Assembly (NCBI RefSeq): GCF_025465995.1
Contig: NZ_JANLNY010000017.1
Span: 33,813 to 97,812 of the forward strand
Source of the DNA: Pseudomonas sp. 5P_3.1_Bac2
GTDB taxonomy: Bacteria; Pseudomonadota; Gammaproteobacteria; Pseudomonadales; Pseudomonadaceae
Reading direction: 5' to 3'
DNA: 64,000 nucleotides
This document shows positions 57,316 through 64,000 of this stretch, one piece after another (positions within the stretch are counted from its first letter, which is position 1; each line of letters starts with the position of its first letter). Both the position numbers and the translations under genes were made by a program. The notes beneath the pieces are model-generated. The model was not told where the DNA came from, searched no databases, and worked only from the letters and a program-made list of their open reading frames with translations.

Positions 57316-58536
57316 ATGAAACCGGTAACCACAGGCAGTAGCTGGCTAAGCGGAATATCCCTGGAAGTGCGCTGCCTGTGCGTTATCAGCTTCATTTCCG
57401 CAGTAGGCTTCGGCATCCAGTCGCCGGCCATCCCGGTTTTTGGCCAGAGCTTAGGGGTGGGCAGCAGCATGGTGGGGCTGATTATTGCCGCCTTTCCCAT
57501 GGCCCGCCTGCTGATGGCCTGGCCGAGTGGCGCACTCAGCAACCTCTGGGGCGAGTATCGCTTGCTGTGCGCGGGCCTGCTGATTATGGCCCTGACCAGT
57601 ATTGCTGCCGGCTTTTCTCAGTCAGCTGAGCAACTCCTTCTGTTTCGCGGTCTTTGCGGAGTCGGCTCGGTGTTGTACAGCGTGTCGGCCATGAGCCTGC
57701 TGCTGCGCACAACGGCTCAGGAGCAACGGGGCAAAGCCACCGGTCTATTTATGGGCGCGTATTACATCGGCACGGTCGCAGGCCCAGCCATCGGCAGTTT
57801 GTTTGTCGACCTGTCAGTACGACTGCCCTTTTTTATTTATGGCACGGGCGCTGGCCTCGCTGGCCTCGTCGCCCTGGTTTTACTGCGTGACCAGCGGCAT
57901 CCGCACAGTGCCAAACGCGAGCTGAGCCAACCCCCTACGCGCCTTCGCGCTGCGCTCAAACTGCGCGCGTACCGCGCCGCACTGACCAGTAACTTCGCCA
58001 TCGGCTTTGCCGTCTATGGCGTGCGGGTTTCTGTCTTGCCGTTGTTCTTGCTGGTGGTGCTGCAACAGCCCAGTAAATGGATTGGCATCGGCCTGACAAT
58101 AGGCGCCCTCGCGCAGACCCTAGTCCTTCCTAAAGCGGGTCAATATGTCGACAAATGGGGGGTTAAAAAGCCGCTGTTGCTGGGTTTGAGCCTGGTTCTG
58201 GCCAGCTTTTTGATCATCCAGTTCGGCCACGCGCTGCCGGCCTATTTGCTCGGGATGGCCTGCATGGGGCTGGGTACCGCGTTCTGTACAACATCCGCGG
58301 CTGTTGCCGCAGGCGATGCCGCCAATGGGCGCGGCGGCACGGTGATTTCTACCTATCAGATGTCGGCGGATTTCGGCATGGTCGCAGGTCCCATTTTGAT
58401 TGGCTTACTGGCCGAACACTACTCTTACGACCTTGCCCTGGCTGCCACCACCACGCTCTTGCTCTTAGCTGTTCTCACTGCACTGGCCATCCCCAAAACA
58501 ACTAATAAGGCGAAACCACACAATGCAATGGAGTGA
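57316..58536 (+). CDS. MFS transporter (12 membrane segments)
   Basis: A 406-residue major facilitator protein with about twelve hydrophobic segments and the MFS motif GALSNLWGEYR between segments 2 and 3. The location in the operon suggests uptake or export of a steroid or intermediate across the inner membrane. It starts 6 bases after the crotonase stop and overlaps the next gene by 14 bases. Confidence 0.85.
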   Translation: MKPVTTGSSWLSGISLEVRCLCVISFISAVGFGIQSPAIPVFGQSLGVGSSMVGLIIAAFPMARLLMAWPSGALSNLWGEYRLLCAGLLIMALTSIAAGFSQSAEQLLLFRGLCGVGSVLYSVSAMSLLLRTTAQEQRGKATGLFMGAYYIGTVAGPAIGSLFVDLSVRLPFFIYGTGAGLAGLVALVLLRDQRHPHSAKRELSQPPTRLRAALKLRAYRAALTSNFAIGFAVYGVRVSVLPLFLLVVLQQPSKWIGIGLTIGALAQTLVLPKAGQYVDKWGVKKPLLLGLSLVLASFLIIQFGHALPAYLLGMACMGLGTAFCTTSAAVAAGDAANGRGGTVISTYQMSADFGMVAGPILIGLLAEHYSYDLALAATTTLLLLAVLTALAIPKTTNKAKPHNAME

Positions 58537-59482
58537 ATCGCAGTTACCTAACCTGCAAGGCAAGCGAGCCCTGGTGACCGGTGGTGCTAGCGGCATCGGC
58601 TTGGAAACGGCAAAGGCGCTGGCCAAGGCCGGCGCCGAGGTGCTGATTGCTGATCTGGACGAAGTGGGCGCACGCGCCGCCATCGCCCACATCAACCTGC
58701 ACAAGCCTCTGGCCCACGCACACTTCGCGCGACTGGACTTAAGCAACCTCAGCCAGGTCAAATCCTTCGCCGCTGCGTTAGTCAGTGAGGGGCAGCCGCT
58801 GGACTTGCTATTCAACAATGCCGGCATCCAACCCTTAAGCAAAGCTAACCGCACGCCTGAGGGCTTTGAACTGACCCTCGCCATCGGCCATCTGGGGCAC
58901 TTTGCGCTCACCAGCCACCTGCTGCCCGTGCTGCTGCAAGCGCGCGCGCCACGCGTGATCACCACCTCCAGCCTGGTGCACCGTCAAGGCATTATCGACC
59001 GCGACGATCTGCAACTGCTACAGCACTACGAGGCACAACGTGCCTATAACCAGACCAAGCTGGCCAATCTGCTCTTCGCCCAGGAGTTGCAACGCCGCGC
59101 CGAGCGCGCAGGCACAGCACTGATCAGCGTAGCCGCTCACCCGGGTGTGGCCCGCACCGGAATCGGCCGCAACCGCAGCCGTCAAGGCAGCCTCAGCTGG
59201 AAAGACCAAATGGTCGGCGCCGTGCTGAAAGTCATCATGCCCCTGCTCGGACAAGACGCCGACAAAGGTGCTCAGCCACTGCTCTACGCTGCCACGCAAA
59301 AGGATATCGAACCGGGTGGCTTTTATGGTCCCAGTGGCCTCGGTGAAATGAAAGGCCCGCCAAAAGCCGCACGCATTGGGGGGATGGCAACAGATCAGGC
59401 ACTGGCGCACTGGCTATGGGAAACCTCCGAGCATTTGTGCGAAGTCAATTACGACGCCCTGACGCAGCTGCGTCGGGCTTAA
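58523..59482 (+). CDS. Short-chain dehydrogenase/reductase, retinol dehydrogenase-like
   Basis: A 319-residue SDR with TGGASGIG, NNAGIQ, SSLVH and the active-site YNQTK. Its length and the HPGVARTGIG segment match the retinol dehydrogenase/WW-domain oxidoreductase-like group. Probably acts on a hydroxysteroid; position unknown. It begins inside the MFS gene (14-base overlap). Confidence 0.84.
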   Translation: MQWSESQLPNLQGKRALVTGGASGIGLETAKALAKAGAEVLIADLDEVGARAAIAHINLHKPLAHAHFARLDLSNLSQVKSFAAALVSEGQPLDLLFNNAGIQPLSKANRTPEGFELTLAIGHLGHFALTSHLLPVLLQARAPRVITTSSLVHRQGIIDRDDLQLLQHYEAQRAYNQTKLANLLFAQELQRRAERAGTALISVAAHPGVARTGIGRNRSRQGSLSWKDQMVGAVLKVIMPLLGQDADKGAQPLLYAATQKDIEPGGFYGPSGLGEMKGPPKAARIGGMATDQALAHWLWETSEHLCEVNYDALTQLRRA

Positions 59483-59507
59483 GCTGCGCGGCAACCGGGA
59501 GAATGTG

Positions 59508-59885
59508 ATGTCAAAAGAAGCACAAATGAAAAGCGCCCTGCAGGCGTATATCGACGCCTTCAACCGCGCCGATCTGCACGCCATTGTCGCGCTGTATGCC
59601 GCTGACGCAACCGTCGAGGACCCTTATGGCAGCCCACCCAAAGTGGGCCAACAGGCCATCCGCGAATTTTATCGCGATGCCCTGTTATCAGGCGCACAAC
59701 TGGAGCTGGCTGCCCCTATCCGGGCCAGCATGAGCAATGCGGCAGCGATGGCATTTGTGGCCGTGATTGGTAATGGGGCAAGCGTGACTCGGGTCAGCGT
59801 GATTGATCTGATGACCTTCAACGAGCAAGGTCTCATTACCTCAATGCAAGCCTATTTTGGCCAAAGCGATATCGCAATCGGCTAG
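59508..59885 (+). CDS. ksi: Steroid delta5-isomerase (ketosteroid isomerase)
   Basis: Converts delta5-3-ketosteroids to delta4-3-ketosteroids in the cytoplasm by proton transfer. The 125-residue protein has the SnoaL/NTF2-like fold and all three catalytic residues: Tyr14, the base Asp38 (ATVEDPYGSPP) and Asp100 (VIDLMTF), in the numbering of the Comamonas enzyme within one residue. ATG 59508 follows GGGAG; a GTG one codon earlier is possible. Last gene of the operon, convergent with and overlapping the dioxygenase gene by 4 bases. Confidence 0.92.
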   Translation: MSKEAQMKSALQAYIDAFNRADLHAIVALYAADATVEDPYGSPPKVGQQAIREFYRDALLSGAQLELAAPIRASMSNAAAMAFVAVIGNGASVTRVSVIDLMTFNEQGLITSMQAYFGQSDIAIG

Positions 59886-60679
59886 CCAAAACGGAAAGCC
59901 GATACCGCGACCAAGCCTGCCAGCGACTCGTGATAAATACGCTTGGCAGGCTGTTCCAACGCCGCTCCACACGCCACCATCAGCGGTAGCAAATGCTCTT
60001 CACGAGGATGCGCAAAGCGCGCATGCGGAGCTTTGGGCCACGCCGTCAGCAAAGCTGCACGCGTAGCAGGCTCAGCCATCAACGCGGCATTCAGCCACTG
60101 ATCAAACGCCTGTGCCCGCTCAGCGATCTGTGGTCCAACAGGCTGCATGTTATGAAACGACATGCCACTCCCGACGATCAGCACCCCCTGCTCACGCAGA
60201 GGCGCCAAACAGCGACCAACAGCCAGATGAAAACCAGGGTCCAGATCATGGCGCAGAGACAGCTGCACGATGGCAATATCGGCCTGGGGATAAATCAATT
60301 TGAAGGGTATAAACGCACCGTGATCCAGGCCCCGCTGGCGCTCAGGCTCAGCCTCGAACCCCGCCGCCTGCAACAGAGCACAAACTTGTTCGGCCAGCCA
60401 AGGCGCACCGGCAACCGGGTATTGCAAGTGGTAGGTATGCGCGGGAAAACCATAGTAGTCGTAGAGCAACGCGGGGCTAGCCGATGAGGTCACCCGCAAA
60501 CACTCTGCCTGCCAATGTGCAGACACCACCAGAATTGCCCTTGGCCGCTCCTCAAGCGTGCTCGCCAATGTGCGTAGAAACTGCTCCAGGTTATCCCAGA
60601 TATCAGGAAATCCAGGATGCCCGCGCATAAAGAAACAAGGCCCGGCACCGTGGGGGATAAAGACACTAGGCAGGGTCAT
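59882..60679 (-). CDS. DODA-type class III extradiol dioxygenase (YgiD-like)
   Basis: A 265-residue protein of the DODA/LigB-like family. Candidate metal ligands are His10 (IPHGAGP), His55 (SAHWQ) and His224 (HPREEH). Members include plant and bacterial 4,5-DOPA dioxygenase. It is convergent to the isomerase (4-base overlap) and its start is overlapped by the MFS gene stop (14 bases), so it is co-transcribed with that exporter. Substrate unknown; a link with steroids is unproven. Confidence 0.84.
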   Translation of the reverse strand: MTLPSVFIPHGAGPCFFMRGHPGFPDIWDNLEQFLRTLASTLEERPRAILVVSAHWQAECLRVTSSASPALLYDYYGFPAHTYHLQYPVAGAPWLAEQVCALLQAAGFEAEPERQRGLDHGAFIPFKLIYPQADIAIVQLSLRHDLDPGFHLAVGRCLAPLREQGVLIVGSGMSFHNMQPVGPQIAERAQAFDQWLNAALMAEPATRAALLTAWPKAPHARFAHPREEHLLPLMVACGAALEQPAKRIYHESLAGLVAVSAFRFG

Positions 60680-62033
60680 TCAACTGGATCCGCAAGCTGA
60701 TGGGAAAAACCAGCAAAGCACAAACGACAGTCAGCAGCAGAGCAATGACCAGCCCATCCTGCAACCCCATGCTCAATATCGCCAAGCCAACCACTGCACT
60801 GCCCAGTGCACTGCCATAACTGCGTGCCGTAGACACCAGCCCCGTGGCCGCGCCAACAAACTGCCGCGGAGTAACCATTTGCACAAACAGCGTTTGGTTC
60901 TGGTTGATAAAACCAAGGCCGACGCCAGACAAACCATAGCCGACCATGATGGCACCACTTGATAAGCCCTGCGGCAACATAACCAGCCACAGCGTGCCGC
61001 CAATCAACAAGGCGCTGCCTAAGCAGAACAAGCGCTTGGGCTGGGCCAATTTGGGAAACAGAAAGCTGTTCAGCAGACTGCCTAACGGCATCCCAATCAA
61101 CATCGGCATCATGACCAAACCAGCCTCACGAAAGCTCATATCGTTCAGCGTGGTGAGGAGCAAGGGGCTATAGAACATCAGCACGGCCAGAATCGCGCCA
61201 CTCAAGACGGTAGTCAGCGAAATAACCCTGACCTGCGTGTTGTGCAGAACCTCCAGAGCCAGAATGGGTTGTTGCACCCCCTGCTGCTGGCGCCACAACA
61301 ACAGCAGCGCCAACGCGCCAACCAGCCAATACAGCCATGCGGCATGACTATGACCCAGGCTTTGCAAACCCAGTAATGAACCCACAATAAACAGGCTCAT
61401 CAACAAGGCCCCATAGACATCAAAGCGTTGCCGGGTCAACGAGCGCGCCTGCAGATCCGGCATTGTGGCCAAGGCGAGGAGCACTGGCAGACAAGCTCCC
61501 GGCAGCACCAACAAGGCCATACGCCAACCGAAAAACTCGCTCAGTACAGCCCCCAACACTGGCCCGAGACTGCTCGAGATGGCGAACATCACGCCACTAA
61601 TACTTTGCCAGCGTATCCGCTGCGCAGGGTCGGGGAAGACATCGACCGGCACCGCAAATGCCGATCCCGCCATCATGCCCAGCGCCACCCCGTTAACCAC
61701 TCGCGAAGCGAGCAACACGCCCATGGATGAAGCCGCTGCCGCTAAGCACCCGGCCGTGCAGAGCAAAATAATCGAAATAAACACTAACCACTTGCGCCGC
61801 CAGATATCCCCCAACCGGGCAGTTACCGGCGTTGCACAAGCGGCGGCGAGCATCTGAATGGTGCTCAACCAGCCAATGTGTTCGAGCCCCTCCAATTGCG
61901 CAGCGGCTTGCGGTAACACCGAGCCGCCCAGCGTTGTTTCCAAGCCGAGCAAAAACAGCACGGCATAGATGCCAGCCATAGCATGCAGCTGCTGGCGAAA
62001 TGGCGCAGGGGATCTAGGCAATGGGGATGTCAC
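60666..62033 (-). CDS. MFS transporter, DHA2-like (14 membrane segments)
   Basis: A 455-residue major facilitator protein resembling drug:H+ antiporters with about fourteen hydrophobic segments (LGDIWRRKW motif A after segment 2). The GTG at 62033 follows a strong GGAGAGG site; the open frame extends further. Probably an exporter, co-expressed with the DODA dioxygenase. Confidence 0.83.
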   Translation of the reverse strand: MTSPLPRSPAPFRQQLHAMAGIYAVLFLLGLETTLGGSVLPQAAAQLEGLEHIGWLSTIQMLAAACATPVTARLGDIWRRKWLVFISIILLCTAGCLAAAASSMGVLLASRVVNGVALGMMAGSAFAVPVDVFPDPAQRIRWQSISGVMFAISSSLGPVLGAVLSEFFGWRMALLVLPGACLPVLLALATMPDLQARSLTRQRFDVYGALLMSLFIVGSLLGLQSLGHSHAAWLYWLVGALALLLLWRQQQGVQQPILALEVLHNTQVRVISLTTVLSGAILAVLMFYSPLLLTTLNDMSFREAGLVMMPMLIGMPLGSLLNSFLFPKLAQPKRLFCLGSALLIGGTLWLVMLPQGLSSGAIMVGYGLSGVGLGFINQNQTLFVQMVTPRQFVGAATGLVSTARSYGSALGSAVVGLAILSMGLQDGLVIALLLTVVCALLVFPISLRIQLNDPA

Positions 62034-62214
62034 GGTTGCCTCTCCAGAGTTTTCCCGAGCATGCCACCTGCCCGCCATCGGGGCCTCACCCACTCGGACT
62101 AAGTGCCCTCCTCCCGCGCACAACTAAGCCAAGAGGGTGAGGAATGGCGTAATTCTTCACGCCATGATGCCTACGCACATCTCCGTGCCCACCATAACAA
62201 CAACAGGAAATAAC

Positions 62215-62730
62215 ATGAGCTCGATTGAGAATGCAGTACCACACGCAAAGCTATCACCGGCCAAAGGCCTGATCGTCCTCATCTGCGTGATCGCCGTGAT
62301 CAGCGGGTTTATCGCCTTGAGTATGTCCTTGAACATCCATAACTTTTGGCCCGCTTTTTTGTTTGTTCTGTATTGGGCGTCCATCGATCAAGCACGCACG
62401 GATCGCCTCCTGGCCGACGCGTTAGGCGCAGCAGTGGGCATGGCGCTCGCTTACTGTTTATGGATTATGCAGTCCGTTGGCATGCTGATGACCGTAGTGG
62501 TCCTGCTCGCCCTGGTGTTTGCTATTTACTGCACCATCATGTCGTGGCTCCCCAGCATTATTAACACCGCAACCATGCTGTTTCTAACCGTCTGCACCAT
62601 TCCCGCCATCAACTCCCACGTACCCTTTGTTGAGCTGGCCAGTGCCCTTGGCTTAGGTATCTTCGTGTTCGGCGGCCTCGGTCTGCTTGCAGCCTGGTGC
62701 GCACAACGCCGGGCACAAGCCGCCAGCTAA
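62215..62730 (+). CDS. DUF1097 family membrane protein
   Basis: A 171-residue inner membrane protein with five to six hydrophobic segments and the DUF1097 character (short loops, WPAFLFVLYWASID). No function known. ATG 62215 follows AGGAAATAAC; an ATG 26 codons upstream is also open. Divergent from the MFS gene. Confidence 0.75.
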   Translation: MSSIENAVPHAKLSPAKGLIVLICVIAVISGFIALSMSLNIHNFWPAFLFVLYWASIDQARTDRLLADALGAAVGMALAYCLWIMQSVGMLMTVVVLLALVFAIYCTIMSWLPSIINTATMLFLTVCTIPAINSHVPFVELASALGLGIFVFGGLGLLAAWCAQRRAQAAS

Positions 62731-62739
62731 GGGCCTTAC

Positions 62740-62770
62740 GGCCCAGGCAGAAGCGCTCTGCCTGGGCCTT
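62740..62770 (+). terminator. Terminator-like hairpin after the DUF1097 gene
   Basis: GGCCCAGGCAGA and TCTGCCTGGGCC form a perfect 12-bp stem with a 5-base loop; only TT follows, so termination may be incomplete. It separates the DUF1097 gene from hsaE. Confidence 0.65.
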
Positions 62771-62864
62771 GCACAAGATAGTTGGCAGGCATAATCCAAT
62801 AGGGTGAGGTCAACAAAACAGCCATCGAGCATCATGCACGCAAGCCTGAGTAGAGGATTGCGCA

Positions 62865-63677
62865 ATGCTCCCCACCACCCCTAATAGCGACCAACCACTG
62901 CACCAGCAGTTAGCTCAACGTCTGTACCGTGCACTGCGCGATGGTACGACCATCCCCCCCCTGACGACGGATCATCCGGCACTTAGCATCGCCGACGCCT
63001 ACCAGATTTCCCTGATTGCCATGGGCATGCGGCAGGCCGATGGGGAAAAGATCATCGGTAAAAAAATCGGTGTCACCAGCAAGGCCGTGCAGGACATGCT
63101 CGACGTCCATCAGCCCGACTTCGGTTTTCTCACCGACGCGATGCAAGTCGCTGACGGCAGTGATGTCAGCTGCGCCGCTAACGGCCTGATCCAACCCCGC
63201 GCCGAAGGTGAAATTGCCTTCATTCTGCGCGAAGACTTGTGCGGCCCCGGCATCACTGCCGCCGACGTACTGGCAGCCACTGACTATGTAGTGCCGTGCT
63301 TCGAGATAGTCGACTCACGCATCCACAACTGGCAGATCCGCATCCAGGACACCGTAGCGGATAACGCCTCCTGCGGCGTGTTCACGCTGGGCCAGCAGCG
63401 TATCAACCCGCGTGAAACCGATCTGGCCAAACTGGAATTGGTGATGCTGAAAAACGGCGAGGAAGTCGGTCGTGGTTTCGGCAGTGCCGTACAGGGCCAT
63501 CCGGCTGCAGCGGTCGCCTGGCTGGCCAACACCCTGGGCGAATTCGGCATTCCCTTTCGCAAGGGTGAAATCATCCTCTCCGGTGCTCTGGCGCCCCTGA
63601 TCCCTGTCGCCCCCGGTGATGCAATCAGCCTGACGCTTGGCGGTCTGGGCGAATCCAGCCTGCGCTTCGTTGCATAA
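62865..63677 (+). CDS. hsaE: 2-hydroxypenta-/hexa-2,4-dienoate hydratase HsaE (TesE)
   Basis: Adds water to the 2-hydroxydienoate released by HsaD, giving a 4-hydroxy-2-oxoacid. The 270-residue protein has the hydratase/decarboxylase family blocks KIIGKKIGVTSKAVQ, EGEIAFIL, EIVDSRI and NGEEVGRGFGSAVQGHP. An AGAGGA ribosome binding site precedes the ATG. Followed after 26 bases by hsaG. Similar enzymes act in other meta-cleavage pathways (XylJ/BphH type), so the steroid assignment rests on context. Confidence 0.9.
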   Translation: MLPTTPNSDQPLHQQLAQRLYRALRDGTTIPPLTTDHPALSIADAYQISLIAMGMRQADGEKIIGKKIGVTSKAVQDMLDVHQPDFGFLTDAMQVADGSDVSCAANGLIQPRAEGEIAFILREDLCGPGITAADVLAATDYVVPCFEIVDSRIHNWQIRIQDTVADNASCGVFTLGQQRINPRETDLAKLELVMLKNGEEVGRGFGSAVQGHPAAAVAWLANTLGEFGIPFRKGEIILSGALAPLIPVAPGDAISLTLGGLGESSLRFVA

Positions 63678-63703
63678 CGACGCATTGAATAGGAAGAACT
63701 CTG

Positions 63704-64000
63704 ATGAGCAAAAAAATCAAATGCGCCCTGATCGGCCCCGGCAACATCGGCACCGATCTCTTATACAAGCTCAAGCGCAGCGAATACCTTGAGCCGGTGT
63801 GGATGGTCGGTATTGATGCCACCTCCGAAGGCCTGACCCGCGCCCGCGAAATGGGCCTGAAAACCACCAGCGACGGTGTCGACGGCCTGCTGCCACACGT
63901 CGAAGCCGATGAAATCCGCATCGCCTTCGATGCCACCAGCGCTTACGTACACGCAGAAAACAGCCGCAAACTCAACGAGCTGGGTGTGCTGATGATCGAC
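63704..64000 (+). CDS. hsaG: Acetaldehyde/propionaldehyde dehydrogenase (acylating), HsaG (TesF), N-terminal part
   Basis: CoA-acylating aldehyde dehydrogenase that turns the aldehyde released by the HsaF aldolase into acyl-CoA. The first 99 codons are present and the gene runs off the right edge. It starts [20 protein letters not shown], the family's NAD-binding motif, and continues [14 protein letters not shown]. In known clusters hsaF (aldolase) follows; that would be outside the window. Confidence 0.92.
   Translation, partial: MSKKIKCALIGPGNIGTDLLYKLKRSEYLEPVWMVGIDATSEGLTRAREMGLKTTSDGVDGLLPHVEADEIRIAFDATSAYVHAENSRKLNELGVLMID

Overview
The window looks like the chromosome of a Pseudomonas species other than P. 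aeruginosa. Bases 1 to about 21,070 carry a gene order I recognise from Pseudomonas (murD-mraY-murF-murE-ftsI-ftsL-rsmH-mraZ, rnpB, rsmI, lpoA, yraN, gmhA, yraP, sspB, sspA, petC-petB-petA, rpsI-rplM, an aldo-keto reductase, an acyl-CoA dehydrogenase and an AraC-type regulator). The predicted proteins read as close relatives of the P. aeruginosa ones. This identification rests on remembered sequences and gene order, not on a search.

Layout. (1) 1-7,610: the start of the division and cell wall (dcw) cluster on the minus strand, tightly overlapped, with a promoter and three MraZ-type boxes in front of mraZ. (2) 7,819-8,175: RNase P RNA. (3) 8.2-17.5 kb: rsmI, envelope lipoproteins, the stringent starvation proteins, the cytochrome bc1 operon and the L13/S9 operon. 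(4) 17.7-24.7 kb: assorted metabolic and hypothetical genes in which the recognisable conserved order ends. (5) 24.9 kb to the right end: a steroid catabolism region of about 39 kb that continues past the window.

The steroid region has at least four main transcription units. A minus-strand operon (32.7-24.9 kb) runs hsaD-kshB-hsaC-hsaA-unknown-kshA-delta4-dehydrogenase and holds the enzymes that open ring B, hydroxylate and cleave ring A, and hydrolyse the ring-cleavage product. A minus-strand series (42.7-35.6 kb) encodes a beta-propeller protein, an RND/MMPL permease, an SDR, an Old Yellow Enzyme and a LuxR-type regulator of the TesR/TeiR kind. A second minus-strand pair (46.0-42.9 kb) encodes DUF1302 and DUF1329 envelope proteins. 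Facing it, a plus-strand run of 14 genes (46.3-59.9 kb) starts with a delta1-dehydrogenase, continues with a coupled side-chain module (two acyl-CoA dehydrogenase subunits, SDR, ADP-forming acyl-CoA ligase, two MaoC proteins, DUF35 protein, Ltp2-like aldolase, two crotonase-family proteins), then a transporter and an SDR, and ends with a ketosteroid isomerase whose three catalytic residues are all present. The right edge holds hsaE and the start of hsaG, which convert the dienoate product of ring A cleavage to pyruvate and an acyl-CoA.

The most interesting observation is a 19-bp element (consensus CTACTGCANNCGGWTSATG) in front of four of these units: the hsaD operon, DUF1302, the kstD operon and, less perfectly, the propeller/RND unit. 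It is a candidate operator for the LuxR-type regulator. Other notable points are a possible cross-envelope steroid transport set, an unrecognised 179-residue protein between hsaA and kshA, the absence of the HsaB flavin reductase, a ChsH2-type protein split into separate genes beside an ADP-forming ligase, and an SDR pseudogene with three frameshifts next to a chemoreceptor gene.
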